DNA of 5,933 bases from an uncultured Gemella sp. GTDB taxonomy: Bacteria; Bacillota; Bacilli; Staphylococcales; Gemellaceae. The translations under genes and the position numbers were made by a program. The notes beneath the pieces are model-generated. The model had not been told where the DNA came from. It searched no databases and saw nothing but the letters and a program-made list of their open reading frames with translations. Location of the stretch: the NCBI GenBank assembly GCA_938038035.1, contig CALHQV010000101.1:1-5933 (forward strand), written 5' to 3'. Every line of letters begins with the position of its first letter. Within the stretch, counting starts at the first letter, position 1. This document shows, piece by piece, positions 1 to 5,933 of this stretch.

Positions 1-44
1 ATAAAATATATTTATATACACATAGTTTCATTTTTAAATATCAT

Positions 45-52
45 AGGAGGTG
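45..52 (+). promoter_or_regulatory. Strong ribosome binding site of yaaA
   Basis: AGGAGGTG is a near-complete match to the anti-Shine-Dalgarno sequence of 16S rRNA. It is separated by four bases (TGAA follows the purine core) from the ATG at 57. It fixes the yaaA start, and because recF has no good site of its own it probably also sets the ribosome supply for recF through coupling. The rest of 1-44 is AT-rich spacer. It does not encode the end of a recognisable protein in any forward frame, and I cannot identify a convincing promoter in it. Confidence 0.85.
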
Positions 53-56
53 TGAA

Positions 57-272
57 ATGAAAGAAGTTTTTATTAATAGTGAGTATATTACATTAGCTCA
101 ATTCTTAAAATTAGAAGGATTTATAGGTTCTGGTGGAGAAGCTAAATATTTCTTACAAGAAGTAGAAGTTGAGCTTAATGGAGAACTAGAAAATAGACGA
201 GGGAAAAAATTATATTCAAATGATGTAATAAAATTAGAAGGAAACGAATTTATAATAATTAATGAAAATTAA
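57..272 (+). CDS. yaaA: S4 domain-containing protein YaaA (dnaN-recF intergenic gene)
   Basis: A 71-residue protein made up almost entirely of one S4-like RNA-binding fold. The family hallmarks are visible: EYITLAQFLKL at residues 9-19, SGGEAK at 25-30, VELNGE at 38-43 and ENRRGKKL at 45-52, followed by the strand that closes the domain (DVIKLEG). The length equals that of the Bacillus subtilis YaaA family member found between dnaN and recF, and the position here directly before recF supports the assignment. It is unrelated to the E. coli protein also called YaaA. S4 domains bind structured RNA; a ribosome-assembly role has been suggested for the Bacillus homologue, but the precise substrate is not something this sequence can show. 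The start is set by a strong ribosome binding site at 45-52. The last 11 bases, including the TAA stop, overlap the start of recF. No signal peptide or membrane segment is visible. Confidence 0.93.
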   Translation: MKEVFINSEYITLAQFLKLEGFIGSGGEAKYFLQEVEVELNGELENRRGKKLYSNDVIKLEGNEFIIINEN

Positions 273-1398
273 AAGTTTAAAATTACTGTACTTTCGAAAT
301 TATTTATCTACGAATATAGATGCACATCCCTCGCTTAATGTTTTAGTAGGAAACAATGCGAATGGAAAAACTAATATTATAGAGTCTATTTTTTGTTTGG
401 CACTTGGAAAAAGTTACAGAACAAAGAGTGATAGTGAGTGTATTATGTTTGGAGAAACAGCGACAGCAATGTCTTGTATAGTAAATAAAAATGATAAAGA
501 TCTAGACATAATGTTAGGAATTAATAATAAAGGTAAAAGTGCAAAGATTGCTGGAATAAAGAAAACGAAGCTAACTGATTTTGTTGGTGAACTAAATGTT
601 GTTCTTTTCTCCCCAGAAGACTTGCAGATTGTTAAAGGTTCTCCAGCGTTACGCAGAGAATTTATGAATAGGGAATTTTATCAGTTTTCACGTATTTATC
701 ATAAATACTACTTAATGTATCAACATCTTTTAAAACAACGTAATTCATATTTGAAAGATATGAGAAAGAATCCTAAAGATGAAATGTCTCTAGCGTATCT
801 AGAAACCCTTACATCCCAACTTGCGAAAGTTGCTCTATACATTACAAAAGAGAGAGTGTCATTTGTTCAAGATATTTCTAAGTTAACATATAAAAATATG
901 TTGAATATATCTAATGGACAAGAAACTTTAAAAATTAAATATAAAAGCTCAGTTTTAGATGCATTGAATATTACAGAGATAAGCGATGATTCTTTTACTG
1001 AAGAGAACTTGACGAAAGTCATGATGAAGAGATCTTTTGATGATATTATGCGAGGCAGTACAAAAATTGGACCACAGCATGATGACTTAGAATTTTATAT
1101 AAATGATCTTGATGCTAAAATGTATGCCTCTCAAGGTCAACAAAGAAGTATAGTATTATCACTTAAACTTGCTGAAATAAACTACCTAAAAGAAAAAACA
1201 GGAACATATCCTGTATTACTATTAGATGATGTACTGAGCGAGTTAGATAAAAATAGACAACTAAAATTATTAGATGCAATTAATGAAAATGTACAAACAT
1301 TCATTACGACACCTTCAATATCAGATATTAAAGAAGATTTATTAAAAAAGGCTAAAGTTTTCAAAATAGAAAATGGAAACATTAGTGAAATAGTCTAG
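262..1398 (+). CDS. recF: DNA replication and repair protein RecF
   Basis: A 378-residue cytoplasmic SMC/ABC-like ATPase that acts with RecO and RecR at single-strand gaps and stalled forks to help RecA load. All nucleotide-binding elements are present: Walker A GNNANGKT at residues 30-37, signature motif SQGQQR at 290-295, Walker B (hydrophobic strand ending DD) at 319-323 and the D-loop SELD at 326-329. The stretch VVLFSPEDLQIVKGSP near residue 112 and the RREF that follows are typical of RecF. The length is close to the family norm (about 360-375). The conserved GPHRDD motif reads GPQHDD at 270-275, an unusual variant. The ATG lies inside yaaA, with an 11-base overlap. The nearest purine-rich stretch (AGAAGGAAA, 236-244) is about 17 bases upstream, too far for normal initiation, so translation is probably coupled to yaaA termination. 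It ends in TAG, 40 bases before gyrB. Confidence 0.96.
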   Translation: MKIKSLKLLYFRNYLSTNIDAHPSLNVLVGNNANGKTNIIESIFCLALGKSYRTKSDSECIMFGETATAMSCIVNKNDKDLDIMLGINNKGKSAKIAGIKKTKLTDFVGELNVVLFSPEDLQIVKGSPALRREFMNREFYQFSRIYHKYYLMYQHLLKQRNSYLKDMRKNPKDEMSLAYLETLTSQLAKVALYITKERVSFVQDISKLTYKNMLNISNGQETLKIKYKSSVLDALNITEISDDSFTEENLTKVMMKRSFDDIMRGSTKIGPQHDDLEFYINDLDAKMYASQGQQRSIVLSLKLAEINYLKEKTGTYPVLLLDDVLSELDKNRQLKLLDAINENVQTFITTPSISDIKEDLLKKAKVFKIENGNISEIV

Positions 1399-1414
1399 AA
1401 AATTTATTTATAAA
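1385..1414 (+). promoter_or_regulatory. Weak candidate sigma-A promoter ahead of gyrB
   Basis: GTGAAA at 1385-1390 matches four of six bases of TTGACA. TATAAA at 1409-1414 matches five of six of TATAAT, with an 18-base spacer. A transcript from it would start around 1421 and have a leader of roughly 18 bases carrying the gyrB ribosome binding site. The -35 is poor, it sits in the recF 3' end, and AT-rich DNA gives such matches by chance, so this is only a possibility. It would allow gyrBA expression separate from yaaA-recF. Confidence 0.22.
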
Positions 1415-1417
1415 TTT
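1400..1417 (+). repeat. AT-only inverted repeat in the recF-gyrB spacer
   Basis: AAATTTA (1400-1406) and TAAATTT (1411-1417) are perfect inverted 7-base arms around a TTTA loop. The stem contains no G or C and no T-run follows, so it is not a convincing terminator. It overlaps the candidate -10 element. It could be an easily melted or bent promoter region, or chance in AT-rich DNA. Confidence 0.35.
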
Positions 1418-1426
1418 ACTAAAATG

Positions 1427-1432
1427 AAAGGA
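1427..1432 (+). promoter_or_regulatory. Ribosome binding site that decides the gyrB start
   Basis: AAAGGA lies six bases before the ATG at 1439. An in-frame ATG at 1424 would add five residues (MKGKI), but it is preceded only by AT-rich sequence with no purine-rich site and itself overlaps this ribosome binding site. The downstream ATG is therefore preferred. The gyrA site has the same core and the same spacing. Confidence 0.8.
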
Positions 1433-1438
1433 AAAATC

Positions 1439-3355
1439 ATGGTAGAAAATAAAAAAACACAAGAATATAATGCCGATCAGATTCAGGTCCTTGAAGGATT
1501 AGAAGCTGTTAGGGTAAGACCAGGTATGTATATCGGTTCTACATCTAGTAAAGGTCTACACCACCTTGTTTGGGAAATAGTAGATAACTCAATAGATGAA
1601 GCCTTAGCTGGATATTGTAATACAATAACAGTAGCAATTGAAGAAGGAAATTGGATAAGAGTAGAGGATAACGGTCGTGGGATTCCTGTAGATATTCAAG
1701 AACAAACAGGTAAACCTGCACTTGAAGTTATCCTTACAGTACTACATGCCGGTGGTAAATTTGGAGGCGGCGGATATAAAGTATCTGGTGGTCTTCATGG
1801 GGTTGGAGCCAGTGTAGTTAATGCATTGTCAACTAACTTAGAAGCCTCTGTTCATCGTGATGGAAAAATTTACAGTATGAAATTTGAACGAGGAGATGTA
1901 GTTCAAGGGATTACTGTAGTTGGAGAAACTGATAGAACAGGAACAACTATTCGTTTTAAAGCAGATCCAGAAATCTTCCAAGAAACAACAGTATATGAAT
2001 ACGATATTTTAAGAACACGTATTAGAGAACTTGCTTTCTTAAACAAAGGAATAACAATTATTCTTAAAGATGAAAGAGCAGGACAAGAAAAAGAAGAAAC
2101 TTTCTGTTATGAAGGTGGGTTATTAGAATATGTAGAGATGTTAAATGAGAATAAAGATGCTTTACATGAAGCTATCTATGTTCACGGTGAGATGGATGGT
2201 AAAGAAGTAGAAATCTCAATGCAATATAACACAGGATATTCAAATAATGTCTTAAGTTATGCTAATAATATTAATACTCATGAGGGTGGTACTCACGAAA
2301 GTGGATTTAAAACCGCACTTACAAGAATAATTAACTCTTATGGTAAGAAAAATAAACTTATTAAAGATAAAGAATCTTTAACGGGTGATGATGTTCGAGA
2401 AGGGCTTGTTGCGATTATCTCTATTAAACACCCAAATCCACAGTTCGAAGGACAAACAAAAACTAAATTAGGTAACTCAGAAATGAGTACTATTACTAAC
2501 AAGCTGTTCTCTGAAGAATTTGATAGATTCTTATTAGAAAATCCAAAAACAGCGAAAATAATTGTTGAAAAAGGTCTTCAAGCATCACGTGCTAGAATAG
2601 CAGCGAAGAAAGCTCGTGAATCTACACGTCGTAAAAATGCATTAGAATTCACTAATTTACCAGGAAAACTTGCAGATTGTTCAAGTAAAGATGCAGCTGA
2701 ATGTGAATTATTCCTAGTCGAAGGGGACTCTGCGGGAGGAAGTGCAAAACTTGGACGTAATAGTAAATTCCAAGCTATTTTACCTCTTAAAGGTAAAATT
2801 CTGAACGTAGAGAAAGTAAGAATTGATAAAGTACTAGCTAACGATGAAGTTCGTTCGTTAATTACAGCTATTGGTATGGGTATTGGTGAAACATTAAACA
2901 TCGATAAACTTCGTTATCACAAAATCGTTATTATGACCGATGCCGATGTCGATGGAAGTCACATTAGAACATTATTATTAACATTCTTCTTCAGATATAT
3001 GAGAGAATTAATCGATGCAGGATATGTGTATATCGCTAGACCACCTCTATATGGATTAAAAGTAGGTAAGAAAGAATTCTACTGTCATACAGAAGAAGAA
3101 CTGAAACAAAATATTGAAGAGTATGCTGGAGATAAAAAATATACTGTTCAACGATACAAAGGTCTTGGAGAAATGAATGCAGAAGAACTATGGGATACAA
3201 CAATGGATCCAGATCACCGTTTAATGTACCAAGTAAGTGTTGATGATGCTCAAAGAGCAGACGCTGCATTTGATACATTAATGGGTGAAAAAGTAGAACC
3301 AAGACGTAAATTTATCGAAGATAATGCGCTAAATGTTATAAACTTAGACATTTAG
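1439..3355 (+). CDS. gyrB: DNA gyrase subunit B
   Basis: The 638-residue ATPase subunit of DNA gyrase, a type IIA topoisomerase that introduces negative supercoils as an A2B2 tetramer. The GHKL ATPase domain shows the catalytic Glu46, Asn50 and Asp77 (E. coli Glu42, Asn46, Asp73), the NGRGIP loop at 78-83 and the GGLHGVG lid at 117-123. The transducer domain carries the QTKTKLGN switch-lysine motif. The TOPRIM domain has EGDSAGG starting at catalytic Glu428 and the metal-binding Asp501, Asp503 and Asp505 in DADVDGSH. QRYKGLGEMN at 571-580 marks the C-terminal end common to all GyrB. The length fits Gram-positive GyrB, which lacks the roughly 165-residue insertion of enteric GyrB. Residues tied to coumarin resistance (Arg140, Thr169) and to quinolone resistance in GyrB (Asp430, Lys451) are of the sensitive type. 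ParE is the main alternative, but pairing with gyrA and the recF neighbour argue for GyrB. It is probably cotranscribed with gyrA. Confidence 0.97.
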   Translation: MVENKKTQEYNADQIQVLEGLEAVRVRPGMYIGSTSSKGLHHLVWEIVDNSIDEALAGYCNTITVAIEEGNWIRVEDNGRGIPVDIQEQTGKPALEVILTVLHAGGKFGGGGYKVSGGLHGVGASVVNALSTNLEASVHRDGKIYSMKFERGDVVQGITVVGETDRTGTTIRFKADPEIFQETTVYEYDILRTRIRELAFLNKGITIILKDERAGQEKEETFCYEGGLLEYVEMLNENKDALHEAIYVHGEMDGKEVEISMQYNTGYSNNVLSYANNINTHEGGTHESGFKTALTRIINSYGKKNKLIKDKESLTGDDVREGLVAIISIKHPNPQFEGQTKTKLGNSEMSTITNKLFSEEFDRFLLENPKTAKIIVEKGLQASRARIAAKKARESTRRKNALEFTNLPGKLADCSSKDAAECELFLVEGDSAGGSAKLGRNSKFQAILPLKGKILNVEKVRIDKVLANDEVRSLITAIGMGIGETLNIDKLRYHKIVIMTDADVDGSHIRTLLLTFFFRYMRELIDAGYVYIARPPLYGLKVGKKEFYCHTEEELKQNIEEYAGDKKYTVQRYKGLGEMNAEELWDTTMDPDHRLMYQVSVDDAQRADAAFDTLMGEKVEPRRKFIEDNALNVINLDI

Positions 3356-3359
3356 AAAG

Positions 3360-3365
3360 AAAGGA
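3360..3365 (+). promoter_or_regulatory. Ribosome binding site of gyrA
   Basis: AAAGGA is six bases before the gyrA ATG, in the 16-base gap after the gyrB stop codon. Core and spacing match the gyrB site, consistent with matched translation of the two gyrase subunits from one message. Confidence 0.8.
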
Positions 3366-3371
3366 TAGAAC

Positions 3372-5819
3372 ATGGAAGATAATAAAAATAATATTACCTT
3401 AAGAAACATAACGACTGAAATTGAAAATTCATTTTTAGATTATTCAATGAGTGTTATTGTATCACGTGCATTACCAGATGTACGTGACGGGTTAAAACCA
3501 GTTCATAGAAGAATACTTTATGCTTTTAATGATTTAGGGTTAACATATGATAAACCCTACAAAAAAAGTGCCTTCGTTGTAGGGGAAGTAATGGCGAAGT
3601 ATCACCCTCATGGTGACTTTGCAACATATGGAACAATTGTACGTTTAGCACAAGATTTCAACAGTAGATATCCTTTAGTTGATGGTCAAGGGAACTTCGG
3701 TTCTATTGATGGAGATGGTGCAGCTGCGATGCGTTATACTGAGGCTAGAATGAGTAAAATAGCTTCTGAGTTATTACGTGATATTAACAAAGATACTGTT
3801 GATATGCAAGATAACTATGATGGAACTAAACAAGAACCAAAAGTATTACCTGCAAGAATTCCTAACTTATTAGTTAACGGAAGTAGTGGTATTGCCGTTG
3901 GTATGGCGACTAATATTCCACCTCATAACTTAGGTGAGGTTATTGATGGGGTAATCGCATTAGCTGATAACTCTGAAATAACAATTGCTGAATTAATGTC
4001 TAAAATTAAAGGACCCGACTTCCCAACAGGATCATTTTTATTAGGGCGTAGTGGAATAGTTAAAGCATATACAACAGGACGTGGTTCTGTAATTATGCGT
4101 GGTAAAACTGAAATCGAGCAAATGAAAAATGGTAAGGAAAGAATCGTTATTACAGAAATTCCTTATCAAGTAAACAAAGCGAAATTAGTTGAAAAAATTG
4201 CTGAACTAGCTCGTGATAAGAAAATTGAAGGTGTTACAGACCTTCGTGATGAAAGTAACTTAAAAGGTATTAGAATCGTAATTGAATTACGTCGAGATGT
4301 TAATAGTAATGTAATTTTAAATAATTTATACAAATTAACACCATTACAAAGTTCTTTCGGTGTTAATATGATTGCTCTTGTAAATGGAGTACCTAAGTTA
4401 TTAAATCTTAAAGAAGTACTTTACTACTACTTAGAGCACCAAAAAGAAGTAGTAGTTAGAAGAACTAAATTCGATCTTAAAAAAGCACAAGCCCGCGCCC
4501 ACATATTAGAAGGTTTACGAATTGCTTTAGATAATATCGATAGAATTATTAGCTTAATTCGTGGTTCTCAAACTGCAGAAGAAGCTAAAGCTGGATTAAT
4601 TGATCAATTTGGATTAACTGAAATTCAAGCACAAGCTATCTTAGATATGCGTTTGCAAAGACTTACAGGTTTAGAACGTGATAAAATTGAAGAAGAATAT
4701 AGTAAACTTATGGAACTTATCGCTGACTTAGAAGATATTCTAGCTAAACCGGAACGTGTAATTCAAATCGTTAAAGATGAGTTATTAGAAGTTAAAGAAA
4801 AATTCGGAGACAAACGTCGTAGTGTAATTATTGAAGGGCAAGTAGATCAAATCGAGAATGAAGATTTAATTGAAAAAGAACAAATTATAATTACTCTATC
4901 TCATAACCAATACATTAAACGTCTTGCTGCAAGTACTTATAAATCACAAGGTCGCGGTGGACGTGGAGTAAATGGTATGACTACAAATGATGAGGATAAC
5001 GTGGCTTACATGCTAAGTTGTTCAACACACGATCATATCCTATTCTTTACTGATAAAGGTAAGGTTTATACTCTTAAAGGTTATGAAATTAACCAAATGA
5101 GTCGCCAATCTAAAGGTATACCTATTATTAACTTATTAGAAATTGAAAAAGAAGAAAAAGTAAACTCTATTATCGCTATTTCTGATTTACAAGAAGAAGG
5201 AACAAACTTAATCTTCTCAACTAAATACGGTATCATTAAGAAATCTAAATTAGGAGATTACGCAAGTATTCTTAAGAAAGGTAAGATCGCCCTTAAACTT
5301 GATGAAGATGATGCGTTAATTGATGTTCAAAGAATTACAGATGATCAAGATATTATGATCGTTACAGCAAATGGACAAGCAATCAGAATTAATGCTGAAA
5401 AAGTTCGTACAATGGGACGTGTGAGTCGTGGTGTTAAAGGTATTACACTTTCTCCAGATGACTACGTAGTAGGTATGGAAGTAGTTGATGAATCTAAGAA
5501 AATTTTAACAGTAACAGAAAATGGTATTGGTAAAATTTCTAAATCTACGGAATTCAATGTAATTAACCGTGGAGGAAAAGGTGTTAAAGTAGCAAAAGTT
5601 ACGAAGAAAACAGGTAAGATTGTAGCGGTTAAATCAATCGCAGGAAATGAAGACTTAATGATAATGACTGATCAAGGAATTATTATTAGAATAGATGTTT
5701 CAACAATCAGTACATTAGGAAGAACAGCGACTGGAGTTAAAGTTATTAACCTAGTTGATGATCAAAAAGTAGCGACAGTAACTTTAGCGGCTAAAGAAGA
5801 AAGCTACGAAGAAGAATAG
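3372..5819 (+). CDS. gyrA: DNA gyrase subunit A, with Phe83/Gly87 in the quinolone pocket
   Basis: The 815-residue DNA cleavage and wrapping subunit of gyrase. The N-terminal winged-helix domain contains LPDVRDGLKPVHRRILYA (from about residue 34), the HPHGD motif at 78-82 and the catalytic Arg121-Tyr122, whose tyrosine forms the covalent link to cleaved DNA. The DNA-bending Ile174 lies in NGSSGIAVGMATN. The long coiled coil and C-gate follow, including LTEIQAQAILDMRLQRLTGLE at 415-435. The C-terminal beta-pinwheel has the GyrA box QGRGGRG at 526-532, which distinguishes GyrA from ParC. Degenerate blade repeats are seen near 576 (MSRQSKGIP), 630 (YASILKKGK), 681 (MGRVSRGVKG), 731 (INRGGKGVKV) and 782 (LGRTATGVKV). 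The tail is short and acidic (806-815, ending SYEEE). Numbering in the cleavage domain coincides with E. coli. The drug-anchoring positions are Phe83 and Gly87 instead of Ser and an acidic residue, and Phe68 and Ala75 are also atypical. It ends in TAG, 21 bases before a terminator. Confidence 0.97.
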   Translation: MEDNKNNITLRNITTEIENSFLDYSMSVIVSRALPDVRDGLKPVHRRILYAFNDLGLTYDKPYKKSAFVVGEVMAKYHPHGDFATYGTIVRLAQDFNSRYPLVDGQGNFGSIDGDGAAAMRYTEARMSKIASELLRDINKDTVDMQDNYDGTKQEPKVLPARIPNLLVNGSSGIAVGMATNIPPHNLGEVIDGVIALADNSEITIAELMSKIKGPDFPTGSFLLGRSGIVKAYTTGRGSVIMRGKTEIEQMKNGKERIVITEIPYQVNKAKLVEKIAELARDKKIEGVTDLRDESNLKGIRIVIELRRDVNSNVILNNLYKLTPLQSSFGVNMIALVNGVPKLLNLKEVLYYYLEHQKEVVVRRTKFDLKKAQARAHILEGLRIALDNIDRIISLIRGSQTAEEAKAGLIDQFGLTEIQAQAILDMRLQRLTGLERDKIEEEYSKLMELIADLEDILAKPERVIQIVKDELLEVKEKFGDKRRSVIIEGQVDQIENEDLIEKEQIIITLSHNQYIKRLAASTYKSQGRGGRGVNGMTTNDEDNVAYMLSCSTHDHILFFTDKGKVYTLKGYEINQMSRQSKGIPIINLLEIEKEEKVNSIIAISDLQEEGTNLIFSTKYGIIKKSKLGDYASILKKGKIALKLDEDDALIDVQRITDDQDIMIVTANGQAIRINAEKVRTMGRVSRGVKGITLSPDDYVVGMEVVDESKKILTVTENGIGKISKSTEFNVINRGGKGVKVAKVTKKTGKIVAVKSIAGNEDLMIMTDQGIIIRIDVSTISTLGRTATGVKVINLVDDQKVATVTLAAKEESYEEE
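3570..3689 (+). other. gyrA: Quinolone resistance-determining region of gyrA (residues 67-106)
   Basis: This segment corresponds to E. coli GyrA residues 67-106, where most fluoroquinolone resistance substitutions fall. Codon 83 (3618-3620) is TTT, Phe; codon 87 (3630-3632) is GGA, Gly. In sensitive enzymes these are usually Ser and Asp or Glu, which hold the drug through a water-magnesium bridge. Each codon is one transition from a sensitive codon (TCT and GAA). Gly81 and Ala84, other known resistance positions, are unchanged. Phe68 replaces the usual Arg and Ala75 the usual Gly. The region is identified from its place between the KKSA and RYPLVDGQGNFGS motifs. Confidence 0.85.
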
Positions 5820-5840
5820 GAATAATTAGATAAAAAATAA

Positions 5841-5891
5841 GGATAACTTTATGAGTAGTATTATACTATTTATAAAGTTTCCTTTTTTTTT
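5841..5891 (+). terminator. Rho-independent terminator after gyrA
   Basis: The left arm GGATAACTTTAT (5841-5852) pairs with ATAAAGTTTCC (5872-5882), with one bulged T. Inside this, GAG pairs with TTT by A-T and wobble pairs, and TAGTA (5856-5860) pairs with TACTA (5864-5868) around a TTA loop. Nine consecutive T follow directly (5883-5891). The stem is AT-rich but long, as expected for a low-G+C genome. It closes the gyrBA, or the whole yaaA-gyrA, transcript. An A-rich stretch at 5832-5840 would give a U-run on the opposite strand, so weak termination of a convergent gene is possible. Confidence 0.88.
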
Positions 5892-5895
5892 ATTA

Positions 5896-5927
5896 TGAAA
5901 ATAAAGTATTAAATAATAGTATTTTCA
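5896..5927. repeat. AT-rich inverted repeat downstream of the terminator
   Basis: TGAAAATA (5896-5903) and TATTTTCA (5920-5927) are perfect inverted arms. The interior holds a second, shorter inverted pair, TATT (5907-5910) and AATA (5915-5918). No T-run follows before the window ends. It may be a second terminator hairpin, a dyad operator belonging to the next gene, or chance in AT-rich DNA. No coding sequence can be supported in 5820-5933. Confidence 0.4.
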
Positions 5928-5933
5928 AAATTA

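Noticed and set aside
12..20. TTATATACA, one mismatch from a relaxed DnaA box (TTATNCACA)
   Set aside because: It is a single degenerate match in AT-rich DNA with no cluster of further boxes, so there is no support for an origin element here even though the gene order suggests oriC is nearby.
1..56. Possible tail of dnaN at the window start
   Set aside because: No forward frame gives a recognisable DnaN C-terminus or a fitting stop codon. The stretch looks like intergenic spacer.
1182..1382. Open reading frame of 66 codons on the minus strand within recF
   Set aside because: It lies entirely antisense to the conserved Walker B and C-terminal part of recF, has no recognisable domain, and is explained by the composition of the opposite strand.
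1424..1438. Upstream in-frame ATG that would extend GyrB by MKGKI
   Set aside because: There is no ribosome binding site before it, whereas AAAGGA with six-base spacing precedes the ATG at 1439. GyrB homologues also start close to the shorter form.
2578..2901. Open reading frame of 107 codons on the minus strand within gyrB
   Set aside because: It is antisense to the conserved TOPRIM region of gyrB, with no protein family resemblance. It is a shadow of the real gene.
3036..3302. Open reading frame of 88 codons on the minus strand within gyrB
   Set aside because: It is antisense to the conserved gyrB C-terminus. The leucine- and histidine-rich translation is an artefact of reading the reverse strand.
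3372..5819. Assignment as ParC/topoisomerase IV instead of GyrA
   Set aside because: The GyrA box QGRGGRG, the full set of pinwheel repeats and the position after recF-gyrB near the origin all indicate GyrA.

Overview
This window is an AT-rich chromosomal segment (about one-third G+C by eye) from a low-G+C Gram-positive bacterium (Bacillota, class Bacilli). The four genes run in the order yaaA-recF-gyrB-gyrA on the + strand. This is the conserved origin-proximal block that in Bacilli normally follows dnaA and dnaN. GyrB is the short type without the large insertion of enteric GyrB, and GyrA carries a Gram-positive-type C-terminal beta-pinwheel. A small-genome coccus such as Gemella, or a relative of the staphylococci, is my best guess. 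Genus assignment from sequence alone is uncertain.

Layout: 1-56 is an AT-rich leader ending in a strong ribosome binding site. 57-272 is yaaA, a small S4-like RNA-binding protein. 262-1398 is recF, overlapping yaaA by 11 bases and lacking a good ribosome binding site of its own, so probably translationally coupled. 1399-1438 is a short AT-rich spacer with a weak hairpin and a weak candidate promoter. 1439-3355 is gyrB and 3372-5819 is gyrA, 16 bases apart and with near-identical ribosome binding sites. 5841-5891 is a convincing rho-independent terminator, followed by a second AT-rich inverted repeat running to the window edge. About 95% of the window is coding, and there is no gene-free stretch longer than about 120 bases.

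How the genes work together: GyrB (ATPase and TOPRIM) and GyrA (DNA cleavage and wrapping) form the A2B2 DNA gyrase that keeps the chromosome negatively supercoiled. RecF loads or stabilises recombination functions at single-strand gaps and stalled forks. YaaA is an RNA-binding protein of less certain role.

The region is housekeeping DNA, and I see no undescribed system in it. The observation that most deserves follow-up is in GyrA: the two residues that anchor fluoroquinolones (Ser83 and Asp/Glu87 in E. coli numbering, which is also the numbering here) are Phe83 (TTT) and Gly87 (GGA). Each is one transition away from a sensitive-type codon (TCT, GAA). This is what a highly fluoroquinolone-resistant gyrase would look like. 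However, other unusual residues nearby (Phe68, Ala75) mean that lineage-specific divergence must also be considered.
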